A stretch of 64,000 bases of DNA from positions 4,154,001 to 4,218,000 of the forward strand of contig OZ245021.1 of NCBI GenBank assembly GCA_965223775.1. Reading direction: 5' to 3'. How positions within the stretch are numbered: position 1 is the stretch's first letter; each line of letters begins with the position of its first letter. This stretch comes from JAJDXW01 sp965223775. Lineage in GTDB: Bacteria > Pseudomonadota > Gammaproteobacteria > HK1. Below, piece after piece: positions 16,069 through 25,789 of this stretch. Below the pieces are notes generated by a model. That model saw nothing but the letters and a program-made list of their open reading frames with translations. It was not told the origin of the DNA and did not search any database. The position numbers were made by a program, and so were the translations under genes.

Positions 16069-17262
16069 ATGACAAGTCAGAATCGATTCTGGAATCGGGG
16101 CGGCCTGAGCCTCGCATTCGCCGCGGCGGTGGCAGGCGTCACCGCGGCCGCTCCGCTCCAGGCGGCCGACCCCGTGAAGCTCGGCCTGGTGGCCGCCCTG
16201 TCGGGGCCATCGGCGCAGTCGGGCGAGGCGATCACCCGCGGGCTTACCGTCGCGATGGACGAGATCAACGCCTCCGGCGGCATCCTCGGCGGGCGCATGA
16301 TCGAGCTCATTCGCCGTGACGACGAGTCGAGCCCGCCCAAGGGCGTGATCGCGGCCCGCGAGCTCATCTTCAAGGAGGAGGTCGCGGCCTTCTTCGGCGG
16401 CATCGACTCTCCGGTATCGCTCGCCATCGTGCCGCTCGCCAACAAGTCCAAGGTCCCGTTCATGGGCGTGTGGGCGGCGGCCACCCCGATCACGCGCAAC
16501 AAGGCCGATCCGAACTACGTCTTCCGGGTATCGGCGGTCGATGCCATCGTCGACATCAAGCTGCTCCAGTACGCCCATGCGACGTTCGGCGCGAGCAAGG
16601 TCGGCCTCATGCTGATCAACAACCCGTGGGGCGAGTCGAACGAACGCGGTCTCGTCGCGGCGGACGCCGGCAACGACGACGTCGAGATCGTCGGCGTGGA
16701 GAAGTTCGAGAACAACGACGTCGACATGATCCCGCAGCTCACCCGCAACAAGGACAAGGGCGCCGAAGCCCTGGTCCTCGTGACCAACGCCCCGCCCGGC
16801 GCGCAGATGATGAAGTCGCGCGACCGCATGGGCTGGGACGTGCCGGTGGTCTCCCACTGGGGCATCTCGGGCGGACGGTTCCCCGAGCTTGCCGGCCCCA
16901 CCGCGGGCGACGCCCATTTCGTGCAGACCTACAGCTTCTTCGGCGAGCAGGGCGCGGCCGGCAAGCGGGTGCTCGCGGCCCTCGTCGACAAGTTCGACAA
17001 CATCAACGGGCCGGAAGAGGTCTTCTCGCCGGTGGGCACGGCCAACGCCTACGACGCCATGCACCTGCTCGCCAGGGCCATCGACCAGGCGGGAAGCACG
17101 GACGGCGATGCGATCCGGACCGCTCTCGAGTCGCTCGGGAGTCATGAGGGTCTCATCAAGACCTACGACGCGCCGTTCAGCTCCGACAACCACGACGCGC
17201 TGAACGAGAACGACTACATCATGGTCCGGTTCGTCGGCAACCAGATCAGCCCGATCGAATAG
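16069..17262 (+). CDS. Branched-chain amino acid-type ABC transporter substrate-binding protein
   Basis: A 397-residue periplasmic binding protein of the LivJ/LivK family (type I fold). It has a signal peptide (hydrophobic stretch ending PLQAAD), then VKLGLVAALSGPSAQSGEA, the standard opening of the mature family. GGGAGGAACACCC precedes the ATG. Members bind branched-chain amino acids, amides, urea, aromatic acids or other small compounds, so the ligand cannot be named. It starts an operon with LivH and a LivM-LivG-LivF fusion. The following amidohydrolase and amidase make an amide or cyclic nitrogen compound a plausible cargo. Confidence 0.9.
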   Translation: MTSQNRFWNRGGLSLAFAAAVAGVTAAAPLQAADPVKLGLVAALSGPSAQSGEAITRGLTVAMDEINASGGILGGRMIELIRRDDESSPPKGVIAARELIFKEEVAAFFGGIDSPVSLAIVPLANKSKVPFMGVWAAATPITRNKADPNYVFRVSAVDAIVDIKLLQYAHATFGASKVGLMLINNPWGESNERGLVAADAGNDDVEIVGVEKFENNDVDMIPQLTRNKDKGAEALVLVTNAPPGAQMMKSRDRMGWDVPVVSHWGISGGRFPELAGPTAGDAHFVQTYSFFGEQGAAGKRVLAALVDKFDNINGPEEVFSPVGTANAYDAMHLLARAIDQAGSTDGDAIRTALESLGSHEGLIKTYDAPFSSDNHDALNENDYIMVRFVGNQISPIE

Positions 17263-17418
17263 GGTGACGGCGGGCCCGGGAGCGGCCGCGCGGATCGGCG
17301 CGCGGCCCTCCTCTCCCGTGCGAACCGTCTTGTCGGCCGACCACGTGCGGGCCGGGCGCGGCGTCCCCGGCGCCGTGCCGCGTCCCTTGGCGAGCCGAGC
17401 ACTCCGGGCGATCCGGTC

Positions 17419-18291
17419 GTGACCGCGTCCACCCTCATCACCGGAATCGGCCTCGGCAGCATGTACGGGCTGCTTGCGCTCGGCTTCTACGTCACCTACG
17501 CGGTCTCGCGTACGGTCAACTTCGCGCAGGGAAGCGCCATGATGCTGGGCGCGGTGCTCACGTTCAGCTTCGCGGTCACCATGAGCTGGCCAATGTGGCT
17601 GGCCATCCTTGCGTCCCTGCTCCTGTGCACCGCGTGGGGGGTCGCCGTCGAACGCGTGGGGGTTCGGCCCTTCGTCCGGCGCGGCTCCGATGCCTGGCTG
17701 ATGGCGACGGTCGCGATGGGCATCGTCCTCGAGAACGTGGTGCTGTTCACGTTCGGCAAGGACCCGCGCGGCATGCCGCCGACCCCACTCACCACCGAAT
17801 CGTTCTACATCGCGGACATCAAGGTGCAACCCTTGCAGGTGGTGATCCCGGTGGCCGGACTCGCCATCGCGGTCGCCCTGCACTGGTTCTCGTACCGCAC
17901 CCGGCACGGCCGTGCCCTGCTGGCCGTGGTGCAGAACCCGGACGCGGCGCGGCTCATGGGGATCAACGTGACCGCGGCGGTCGTCCTCACGTTCGCCCTC
18001 TCGGGACTCTTCGCCGGAATCGCCGGGATCCTGATCGCACCGCTCTTCATCATCTCCTCCACCATGGGGACCCTGTTCGGCATCAAGGCGTTCGCGGTGG
18101 CGATCCTCGGCGGAATCAGCAACGCCTGGGGGGTGATGGTGGCCGGACTCGTCTACGGCCTCGCCGAAGCCCTGATCACGTCCCTCCTCGGCTCGACGTA
18201 CACCCACATCGTGACCTTCGCCCTCATCATCGTCGCCTTGGCGGCACGCCCCCATGGCCTGTTCGGCCGGGCCGAGGTGAAGAAGGTATGA
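17419..18291 (+). CDS. livH: ABC transporter permease LivH
   Basis: A 290-residue inner-membrane permease with about eight hydrophobic segments. It starts at GTG and has the LivH opening (GLGSMYGLLALGFYVTYAV, RTVNFAQG) and the EAA-type cytoplasmic loop LGGISNAWGVMVAGLVYG. It pairs with LivM to form the transmembrane channel. The gene lies 156 bases after the binding-protein gene, and its TGA overlaps the ATG of the fusion gene (ATGA), indicating coupled translation and equal dosage. Confidence 0.9.
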   Translation: MTASTLITGIGLGSMYGLLALGFYVTYAVSRTVNFAQGSAMMLGAVLTFSFAVTMSWPMWLAILASLLLCTAWGVAVERVGVRPFVRRGSDAWLMATVAMGIVLENVVLFTFGKDPRGMPPTPLTTESFYIADIKVQPLQVVIPVAGLAIAVALHWFSYRTRHGRALLAVVQNPDAARLMGINVTAAVVLTFALSGLFAGIAGILIAPLFIISSTMGTLFGIKAFAVAILGGISNAWGVMVAGLVYGLAEALITSLLGSTYTHIVTFALIIVALAARPHGLFGRAEVKKV

Positions 18292-20792
18292 AGGCGGTCC
18301 GGCGAATCGGCGCACTCGTTCTCGCCGCCCTCGTCGTGGCCGCCATCGTGTCGGCGGACGGCTACGAGGTCTACATCATCTCCCTGGTCGGACTGACCGC
18401 CATGGTCGGGGTCGGACTCAACATCCTGCTCGGACTCACCGGTCAGATTTCCCTGGGTCACGTCGGCTTCTACGCGATCGGCGCCTACGTGGGGGCCATC
18501 CTGACCACGACCTTCGAGTGGAGCTTCTGGGCCGCACTTCCCCTCGCCGGACTCGTGGCCGGGCTCGCCGGAATGCTGCTCGCGATCCCCGCCCTGCGGG
18601 TGCGCGGCCCCTATCTCGCGATGGTCACCATCGCGTTCGGGTTCGTGGTCGAGCAGGGGGCGGCGGAGTGGAAGGGCGTCACCGGGGGATGGAACGGGAT
18701 CATGTTCATCCCGCTCCCCGAAGCCTTCGGCTATTCCTTCATCGAACGCGACGTCGCGCTGCTGGTCGCGGTTCTCACGCTCGCAACCGTGGTCCTGTTC
18801 GCGAAGCTCCATTCCAGCTCCTGGGGCAAGGCCATGCGGGCGGTACGGGACTCCGAGCTCGCGGCCCGCTCGCTCGGGCTCGATCCGGTGATGATCCGCA
18901 CCGCCGCATTCACGTTGTCGGCCGCGATCACGGGGGTCGCGGGAGCGATATTCGCCTCCCTGACGAACTTCATCAGCCCAGAATCGTTCCCCTTCCTCCA
19001 GTCGATCCTGTTCCTGCTCGTCGCCATCATCGGCGGGATCGGCACGGTGCTCGGGCCGGTCGTCGGCGCAGTCGTCGTGGTGCTGCTGCCGGAGTTCCTC
19101 TCCGCCCTCGCGGAGTACCGGCTGCTGTTCGTCGGCGTGCTGCTCCTCATCGTGCTGGTGGCGACCCCCCGCGGGGTGGTGGGCGAGATCGAACGCCGGC
19201 TCCGGCGCATCGACGGGCGGCCCGCCCGGGCCGGTGAGCTCGACGTCGCCGGATTTCTTTCCAGGTCCAGCGCGGGCGAACCGCTCGCCGTCGATCGGCT
19301 CGTGGTCTCCTTCGGCGGGGTGGTCGCAGTGGACGAGGTCTCGCTCCGGGCCAATCCCGGCGAGATCACGAGCATCATCGGCCCGAACGGCGCCGGCAAG
19401 ACCTCCGTCCTCAACCTGGTATGCGGATACCTTCGGCCGGAGGCCGGCGCGGTACGGCTCGGGGACCGCGACGTGACGGGGCGTTCCGCCCAGTCGATCG
19501 CACGCGCAGGTATCGCTCGCACCTACCAGACGACTCAGCTCTTCGAGAACCTGTCGGTACGGGAGAATCTCGAGATCGCGCTTCGCCGGGGGCGTCTCGG
19601 CTCGATCGGGGCCGCCCTCACCGGCCTGACCGGGCGCGAGGCGCACGAGTCCGGTGCATCGGCGGCGGCGGCCGAGGCACTGCTTGTCTTCGTCGGCTAT
19701 TCCGGACCGGTGGAGCAGCCTGCAGGCACCCTCCCCCACGTCGACAAGCGGCTCGTCGAGATCGCCCGGGCGCTCGCCATCCGGCCGGCCGTACTGCTCC
19801 TCGACGAGCCCGCGGCCGGACTCGGCCACCGGGACACCGCGGACCTCGGACGACTGCTGCGCAGGATCGCGGGCGCGGGGATTGCGGTCGTCATCGTGGA
19901 GCACGACATGACCCTCGTCATGGAGATCTCCGACCACGTCTACGTGCTCGATGCGGGGGCGTGCATCGCGGAAGGACCGCCCGCCCGGGTCCGCGCCGAT
20001 CCGGGCGTACGGGAAGCCTACCTCGGCGCGCGCGACTTCGCTTCGGAACGCCGGGCCGGGGCGCCCGAGGCAGGCGAAGACCGGGTGCTGGAGGTCACCG
20101 GGCTCACGGCCGGTTACGGCGCGGCGCCCGTCCTCGAGGACATCCGCCTGTCCTTGCGGGACGGGGAGATGGTCGCGGTGCTGGGCGCGAACGGCGCCGG
20201 AAAGTCGACCTTGATGCGAACCGTGACGGGTCTGCACCGGGCCGAGCGGGGGAGCGTGCGTCTCGCCGGGCGCGACATTTCCAGCCTGACCGCGAACCGA
20301 ACCGCCCGCGAGGGGCTCATGCTGGTTCCGGAGGGCCGGCAGGTGTTTCCCGAGCTGAGCGTCGTGGACAACATCCGCCTCGGCGCCTACACCCGCCGCG
20401 ACTTCGACGACACGGCCGAGGTGGAAGCGATGCTGGACCGCTTTCCCCAGCTCCGCGCCCGCGCCACGCGACGGGCGGGCCTCCTGTCCGGCGGCGAGCA
20501 GCAGATGCTGGCCATCGCGCGCGGTCTGGTAGGCAAGCCGAAGGTCCTTCTGCTGGACGAGCCGTCCCTGGGGCTCGCTCCCGCCCTCATCAACGAGCTG
20601 TTCGACGTGCTGGTCGAGCTGCGCGACGAGGGGATCTCCATCCTGCTCGTGGACCAGATGGCCGGCCTCGCGTTGTCGGTGGCCGACCGAGGATATATTC
20701 TGGAATCGGGCCGGGTCGTCCACGAGGGGAACACGACCGAAATCCGTGAGAATCCAGCGCTCGAAAACGCCTATCTGGGCGGTTTCGGATAG
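18288..20792 (+). CDS. LivM-LivG-LivF fusion: ABC permease with two ATPase domains
   Basis: An 834-residue protein combining three normally separate subunits. Residues 1-310 are LivM (multiple membrane spans, GLTGQISLGHVGFYAIGAY, then IGGIGTVLGPVVGA). About 330-585 is a LivG ATPase with Walker A GPNGAGKTS (near 365) and Walker B VLLLDEPAAGL. About 598-834 is a LivF ATPase with Walker A GANGAGKST (near 634), signature LSGGEQQMLAIARGL and Walker B LLLDEPSLGLAP. The LivG half carries LPHVDKRLVEIARAL at the signature position, lacking the usual SGGQ/YGQQ-type glycine. LivM-LivG fusions are common; a full LivM-G-F fusion is rarer. The ATG overlaps the livH stop. It couples ATP hydrolysis to uptake of the LivJ-type ligand. 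Confidence 0.92.
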   Translation: MKAVRRIGALVLAALVVAAIVSADGYEVYIISLVGLTAMVGVGLNILLGLTGQISLGHVGFYAIGAYVGAILTTTFEWSFWAALPLAGLVAGLAGMLLAIPALRVRGPYLAMVTIAFGFVVEQGAAEWKGVTGGWNGIMFIPLPEAFGYSFIERDVALLVAVLTLATVVLFAKLHSSSWGKAMRAVRDSELAARSLGLDPVMIRTAAFTLSAAITGVAGAIFASLTNFISPESFPFLQSILFLLVAIIGGIGTVLGPVVGAVVVVLLPEFLSALAEYRLLFVGVLLLIVLVATPRGVVGEIERRLRRIDGRPARAGELDVAGFLSRSSAGEPLAVDRLVVSFGGVVAVDEVSLRANPGEITSIIGPNGAGKTSVLNLVCGYLRPEAGAVRLGDRDVTGRSAQSIARAGIARTYQTTQLFENLSVRENLEIALRRGRLGSIGAALTGLTGREAHESGASAAAAEALLVFVGYSGPVEQPAGTLPHVDKRLVEIARALAIRPAVLLLDEPAAGLGHRDTADLGRLLRRIAGAGIAVVIVEHDMTLVMEISDHVYVLDAGACIAEGPPARVRADPGVREAYLGARDFASERRAGAPEAGEDRVLEVTGLTAGYGAAPVLEDIRLSLRDGEMVAVLGANGAGKSTLMRTVTGLHRAERGSVRLAGRDISSLTANRTAREGLMLVPEGRQVFPELSVVDNIRLGAYTRRDFDDTAEVEAMLDRFPQLRARATRRAGLLSGGEQQMLAIARGLVGKPKVLLLDEPSLGLAPALINELFDVLVELRDEGISILLVDQMAGLALSVADRGYILESGRVVHEGNTTEIRENPALENAYLGGFG

Positions 20793-20845
20793 CCGCTCCC
20801 ATTCATCAGCCGCGCCGGCCGGCGGCCGGCGCATCGGGAAGAACC

Positions 20846-22084
20846 ATGGACCTCATCCTGCGAAACGCGCGCGTCGCCGGCAGCCACGACGGCAATCCGG
20901 TGGACATCGGCATCGACGGCGGCCGGATCGCCGCCATTGCGCCGAACCTCTCGGCGGACGCCGAGGTCCTGGACGTCGGCGGGCGCCTCGTCGGACCGGG
21001 CTTCGTCGAGACCCACATCCACCTCGACAAGTCCTGCATCCTCGAGCGCTGCGAATCGAGTCGCGGCGACCTCGAGGAGGCGATCGAGCAGGTCGCGCAG
21101 GCGAAAAAGGAGTTCACCGCCGAGGACTGCCGCGAGCGCGCGGTCCGGACCCTGGAGAAGTGCCTTCGCCACGGCACCACCCACATGCGTACCCATCTCG
21201 AGGTGGACCCGGTCATCGGGCTTCGCAGCCTCGAGGGAATCATGCCGCTCATCGAGGAGTACCGGTGGGCCATCGACCTCGAAATCTGCGTGTTCCCCCA
21301 GGAAGGGCTGCTCAACAACCCCGGCACCGACGAGCTCATGGTGGAGGGACTGAAGCGCGGCTGCCGGGTGGTCGGCGCCGCCCCCTACACCGATACCGAT
21401 CCCAAGGGGCAGATCGACCGGGTGTTCGAGATGGCCCGCGAGTTCGACGTGGACATCGACATGCATCTCGATTTCGGCCCGGACCACGACGAGCTGGACA
21501 TCCTCCACGTGTGCCGACTCGCCGAGCGGTACGGGTACGAGGGACGGGTTGCGGTCGGCCACGTGACCAAGCTCTCGACGATGCCGATGGACCGGCTCGA
21601 CGAGATCGCCCGGACGGTGGCCGGCGCCGGCGTCGCGGTCACCGTGCTGCCGTCGACGGACCTCTTCCTGATGGGCCGGCACATGGAGCACGACGTGATG
21701 CGCGGGGTGGCGCCGGTGCACCGGATGCTCGCGAACGGCGTCAACTGCGCCCTCTCGTCCAACAACGTATTGAATCCGTTCACCCCCTTCGGCGACTGCT
21801 CCCTCATCCGCATGGCCAACCTGTACGCAAACGTGTGCCACGTCGGGAAACGCGACGACATCGTGGAATGCTTCAACATGGTGACGGAGCGTCCCGCCCG
21901 CCTCGCGCGCCTCGAGAACTACGGGGTCGCGGTGGGCAACGACGCCGATCTCGTCGTGCACGACTGCGATGATCCGGCGGCGGCGATCGCCGAGCTGGTG
22001 CCACCGCGCTTCGGCTTCAAGCGCGGCCGGCGCACATTCACCCGCGAGCCCGTGGCGCTGCACCGGCCGGACGAGACTCCTTGA
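20846..22084 (+). CDS. CodA-like amidohydrolase (cytosine deaminase family, altered active site)
   Basis: A 412-residue TIM-barrel amidohydrolase. Metal-binding histidines are H57 and H59 in THIHLDK, H207 in DMHLDFG and H239 in VGHVT. In E. coli cytosine deaminase the strand-8 motif is GHDDVFDPW with catalytic Asp313. Here the aligned segment is SSNNVLNPF, so that Asp is replaced by Asn (N306). The enzyme may therefore act on a different substrate, for example a cyclic amide, or use another base. It lies 53 bases after the transporter gene in the same direction and is followed by an amidase, suggesting a ring-opening then amide-cleavage route for the imported compound. That route is inference. 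Confidence 0.82.
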   Translation: MDLILRNARVAGSHDGNPVDIGIDGGRIAAIAPNLSADAEVLDVGGRLVGPGFVETHIHLDKSCILERCESSRGDLEEAIEQVAQAKKEFTAEDCRERAVRTLEKCLRHGTTHMRTHLEVDPVIGLRSLEGIMPLIEEYRWAIDLEICVFPQEGLLNNPGTDELMVEGLKRGCRVVGAAPYTDTDPKGQIDRVFEMAREFDVDIDMHLDFGPDHDELDILHVCRLAERYGYEGRVAVGHVTKLSTMPMDRLDEIARTVAGAGVAVTVLPSTDLFLMGRHMEHDVMRGVAPVHRMLANGVNCALSSNNVLNPFTPFGDCSLIRMANLYANVCHVGKRDDIVECFNMVTERPARLARLENYGVAVGNDADLVVHDCDDPAAAIAELVPPRFGFKRGRRTFTREPVALHRPDETP

Positions 22085-22133
22085 GGCGCGACCATCTTGA
22101 CGGTTGAGCCAGGCATTGCGCGAGACGTCCCGC

Positions 22134-22205
22134 GAGCGCGGGCGTCCAGCCCGAATGGACAATCGCCGGCCCGCGGCCCGATGCGGGCTGCAAGCCCGCG
22201 CTCCC
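22134..22205. repeat. Pair of inverted REP-like palindromes
   Basis: GAGCGCGGGCGTCCAGCCCGA (22134-22154) and, inverted, ATGCGGGCTGCAAGCCCGCGCTCCC (22181-22205) can each form a GC hairpin. They share a consensus with three further units near 41700-41823, so they belong to a dispersed REP/BIME-like family. They occupy most of the 303-base gap between the amidohydrolase and amidase genes; nothing else is seen there. Confidence 0.75.
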
Positions 22206-22387
22206 CGGAGACCGGCCATGCGCCCGCACCGCCGACGAAGCACCACGTGCCTCATCGATCCGAGACGCAGCCTCGCCAGGATTCCGGCGCGGTGACTTCA
22301 ACCGGTGCAAGCCGCGTGGACGAGGCCGCAAGGCAGTCGCGGCGAACCGATCTTCGAGCCGCCCGCGGCGGCACTCCGGAGTAGCGG

Positions 22388-23647
22388 GTGACCGGCGGAA
22401 AGACATCGGGCGCCGGGGCCGCCAGCCCACCGGCCGGCGGCGACGGCGGACGGACGAACGGCGATGTCCGGTTGCCGGACGATCCCTGCGGCGCGTTCTG
22501 CCGCGATACCCACGTCGCGCTCGAGGGCGCCCCGGGCGGCCCGCTCGCAGGGCTTCGATTCGCGGCGAAGGACATCTTCGACATCGAAGGCCACCGGACG
22601 GGATTCGGCAATCCGACCTGGCTCGACACCCACGGACCGGCCGGGGCCACCGCTTCCGCGGTGCAGGCCCTGCTCGACGCCGGCGCGGACCTCGCGGGCA
22701 AGACCCTCACCGACGAGCTCGCCTACAGCCTGACCGGCGAGAACGTCCACTACGGGACCCCTCTCAACCCGGCCGCCCCGGACCGGGTGCCGGGCGGATC
22801 GTCGAGCGGCTCGGCCTCCGCGGTCGCCGCCGGTCTGGTGGACTTTGCCCTCGGGACCGACTGCGGGGGATCGGTTCGCCTGCCGGCGAGCTACTGCGGC
22901 ATCCTCGGCATTCGCCCGACCTTGAGCCGCATTCGCATGGACGGGATCGCCCCATTCAGCGCCACCTTCGACGTGGTGGGCTGGTTCGCCCGCGACGCGG
23001 CGCGGCTCGAGTCGGTCGGGCGGGTCCTGTTCGACGAAACAGCAAGCTCGGATGCGCCGGACCGCCTGGTGATCGCGGACGATGCGTTCGAGCTGGTCGA
23101 CGCGGAGGTCCGGGACGCGCTCCGGCCAGCCGTGAAGCGGGTCGCCGAGCGGGTCGGAACGACCCGCCGCACCAGGGTCAGCCCGTCCTCGCTCCCCGAA
23201 TGGTTCGACACGTTTCGGGTTATCCAGGCGTCGGAGATCTGGGCCAACCACGGTGAGTGGATCACCGCCGCGAAGCCGGCGTTCGGCCGGGGAGTCCGCG
23301 AGCGCATGGCCTGGGCGAGCGGGGTCGAGGCGGTTGACGTCCGCCGTGCGCGGCACGCCCACGCCGAAATCCGCACCCGCCTCGACGACCTGCTTGCCGA
23401 CGGCGACGTTCTGTGTCTGCCCTCCTCGCCGCGTGTCGCGCCGATGAAGGACACGCCGACCGACGATCTCGAGGTCCGGTTCCGCCACCAGGCCATGTGC
23501 CTCCTGTGCATCTCCGGGCTCGGCGGCCTGCCCCAGGTGAGCCTTCCCCTCGCGACCCTCGGCGGACTGCCGCTCGGGCTCTCCCTCATCGCCCGACGCG
23601 GCGGCGATGCGATGCTGCTCTCCCTCGCCGCAAGGCTCATGGCCTGA
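22388..23647 (+). CDS. Amidase signature family hydrolase
   Basis: A 419-residue enzyme of the GatA/AtzE/amidase family starting at GTG. The Ser-cisSer-Lys triad is complete: K61 in AAKDIFD, S138 in PGGSSSGSA and nucleophile S162 in DCGGSVRLP, with the standard 24-residue spacing between the serines. These enzymes hydrolyse small amides or ureido compounds to acids and ammonia. It is the last gene of the run beginning with the Liv transporter and CodA-like protein. The family resembles AtzE-type biuret/ureido hydrolases in size, but the substrate is unknown. Confidence 0.88.
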   Translation: MTGGKTSGAGAASPPAGGDGGRTNGDVRLPDDPCGAFCRDTHVALEGAPGGPLAGLRFAAKDIFDIEGHRTGFGNPTWLDTHGPAGATASAVQALLDAGADLAGKTLTDELAYSLTGENVHYGTPLNPAAPDRVPGGSSSGSASAVAAGLVDFALGTDCGGSVRLPASYCGILGIRPTLSRIRMDGIAPFSATFDVVGWFARDAARLESVGRVLFDETASSDAPDRLVIADDAFELVDAEVRDALRPAVKRVAERVGTTRRTRVSPSSLPEWFDTFRVIQASEIWANHGEWITAAKPAFGRGVRERMAWASGVEAVDVRRARHAHAEIRTRLDDLLADGDVLCLPSSPRVAPMKDTPTDDLEVRFRHQAMCLLCISGLGGLPQVSLPLATLGGLPLGLSLIARRGGDAMLLSLAARLMA

Positions 23648-23801
23648 ACCCTTTGCCCGGCGATTCCGCTCGACCCATCTGCCGAATGTGACAGACAAGG
23701 AGGTCTCGGGATTCGGAGCACCGGCTCGAACTGAGACGGGCGCCGCGCCGCTCCTCGCCGCCCCCGCCTTCGCCCGTTGTCGGGCGGCGTGGAGCCGGAC
23801 T

Positions 23802-24161
23802 TCAATAGCCGAGCAGGCGGCCGATGAAGCGGCCCGGGGCGAGCGCGAACGCACCGGCGACGAGCGCGCCGACCATCGTTCCGGTCATGAATCCGGCATG
23901 AGCCCTGACCCGTCCCGTGCGAATGGCGAGGACCGCGATGAACATGCTGAACAGTGTCCAGACCGTGAGCCCATGTATCCAACTGAACGCTCCATCATTC
24001 AGCTCCCGGATCCCGAAGGACGACAGCGTCACGTACAGCATGGCTGCAATCCAGGCCCAGCCGACGACCCGGTGGCGGAGCGTCCCCTTGGCGAGGGCCA
24101 GGTTCGCCGCTCCGAGCCCGAGGGCCAACAGAGCCGTCGTCAGATGCAGCCAGATCACCAA
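23802..24161 (-). CDS. DUF2306 membrane protein
   Basis: A 119-residue protein with four predicted membrane helices (LHLTTALLALGLGAANLAL; WAWIAAMLYVTLSSFGI; GLTVWTLFSMFIAVLAI; GALVAGAFALA). The HRVVGWAWIAAML segment and overall length fit the DUF2306 family, of unknown function. The start is unclear: TTG 24161 and GTG 24158 are adjacent and both lie after a GGGAGAGG sequence. It is convergent with the amidase gene and divergent from the sulfatase. Confidence 0.75.
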   Translation of the reverse strand: MVIWLHLTTALLALGLGAANLALAKGTLRHRVVGWAWIAAMLYVTLSSFGIRELNDGAFSWIHGLTVWTLFSMFIAVLAIRTGRVRAHAGFMTGTMVGALVAGAFALAPGRFIGRLLGY

Positions 24162-24355
24162 GTGCCTCTCCCGTCCTTCCCGTCCTCGCCGCGCCGAATC
24201 AACATACCTTGGCGGGGACGGATCGCGCTACGCTGGCGACAACTCCAGGCACGCGCTCGATACGGAACAGACCTGGAATGAACCTGTGGCCTTGTCCGGG
24301 AAACCGGGACTGATGTGCCGGTGGCGAGAGCCGAGAAAACCGGAGGACAGACGTT

Positions 24356-25789
24356 ATGACCAGGAACGTGCTGTTCCTCATGTCCGACGAACACAGCCGG
24401 GAGATCGTCGGCTGCTACGCAAACCGGTTCGTCCGGACCCCGAACCTCGATTCCCTGGCGGCGCGCGGGGCCGTCTTCGAGAACGCCTACTGCAACTCCC
24501 CGATCTGCGTGCCGTCGCGCGCGAGCCTCGCGACCGGCGACTACGTCCACCGCATCGGCTACTGGGACAGCGCCGCGGCCTATGACGGCAGGGTCCGATC
24601 CTGGCACCACCGGGTGCGCGATGCCGGCCACGACATGGTGTCGATCGGCAAGCTGCACTACCGCGACGCCGATGACGACTGCGGCTTCACCGGCGTGCAG
24701 CACCCCATGTACATCGTGGACGGCATCGGCGACACGCACGGACTGCTCCGCACCGACAAGCGCGTACGCGAGGTGGCGCGCGAGCTGGCCGGGGAGGCGG
24801 GGCGCGGGATGTCCGTCTACACCCGCTACGACACGAGGGTGGCCGATGCCACGGTCCGCTGGCTCCAGGAACGCGGGGAACGACGGGACGACGGGAAGCC
24901 GTGGGTGCTGTTCTCCTCCATGGTATCGCCCCACTACCCGCTGATCGCGCCCGACGCGTTCTACGACCTCTACGCGGGCGCCGACCTCCCGCGGCCACGG
25001 CTCTACGACCCGGCTGACCGGCCGGACCACCCCGTGATCGATCACTACCGGGAGACGTGGAACTACGACGACCACTTCGACGAGGAGCGCCTCCGGGTCG
25101 GGCTCAAGGCCTACTACGGGCTGTGCTCCTTCCTCGACTTCCAGATCGGCCGGATCCTCGCCGCCCTCAAGGAGAGCGGCTTCGCCGAAGACACGCTCGT
25201 CATCTACACCTCCGACCACGGCGAGAACCTCGGCAACCGGGGCCTGTGGGGAAAGTGCGTCATGTACGAGGAATCGTGCGGCGTTCCGATGCTGATCGCG
25301 GGGCCGGGCGTAGCCGCCGGAACGCGGTGCGCGACCCCGGTCTCGCTGGTGGACGTCTACCCCACGGTGGTGGAATTCACGTGCGGGGAGCTCGATCGGC
25401 GCGAGCGGGCGCTGCCCGGTGAAAACCTGATCGCGCTCGCGTGCGAGCAGCCGGCGGATCGCGTCGTGTTCAGCGAGCTGCACGATGACGGGTCGATGAC
25501 CGGCGAGTTCATGGTTCGCAAGGGCAACTGGAAGCTGGTGCACTACGTGGGCTATCCGCCGCAGTTGTTCGATCTCGCGGCCGACCCGTTCGAGGAACAC
25601 GACCTCGCCGGTCGGCCCGAGACGGCCGGGATTCGGCGCCGCCTTTACGGCGAGCTGCACCGGATTGTGGACCCCGACGCGGCCGACCGGCGCGCCTTCG
25701 CCGATCAGCGGGCCCGGATCGAGCGCCTCGGCGGGGTCGAGGCCATCCTCGCTCGCCCTGATTTCAACTTTACCCCGCTGCCGGCCTGA
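24356..25789 (+). CDS. Type I sulfatase (choline-sulfatase-like)
   Basis: A 477-residue alkaline-phosphatase-superfamily hydrolase. The sulfatase signature CVPSRAS places the formylglycine cysteine at C51, within PICVPSRASLATG. Metal ligands include the N-terminal DEH (11-13) and the later YTSDHGENLGNRG motif. Cytoplasmic form: there is no signal peptide, as for bacterial choline sulfatase, and GGAGG precedes the ATG. It would cleave a sulfate ester and depends on a formylglycine-generating enzyme not seen in the window. Some family members are phosphonate or carbohydrate hydrolases, so the substrate is not fixed. It is convergent with the downstream dehydrogenase remnant. Confidence 0.87.
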   Translation: MTRNVLFLMSDEHSREIVGCYANRFVRTPNLDSLAARGAVFENAYCNSPICVPSRASLATGDYVHRIGYWDSAAAYDGRVRSWHHRVRDAGHDMVSIGKLHYRDADDDCGFTGVQHPMYIVDGIGDTHGLLRTDKRVREVARELAGEAGRGMSVYTRYDTRVADATVRWLQERGERRDDGKPWVLFSSMVSPHYPLIAPDAFYDLYAGADLPRPRLYDPADRPDHPVIDHYRETWNYDDHFDEERLRVGLKAYYGLCSFLDFQIGRILAALKESGFAEDTLVIYTSDHGENLGNRGLWGKCVMYEESCGVPMLIAGPGVAAGTRCATPVSLVDVYPTVVEFTCGELDRRERALPGENLIALACEQPADRVVFSELHDDGSMTGEFMVRKGNWKLVHYVGYPPQLFDLAADPFEEHDLAGRPETAGIRRRLYGELHRIVDPDAADRRAFADQRARIERLGGVEAILARPDFNFTPLPA

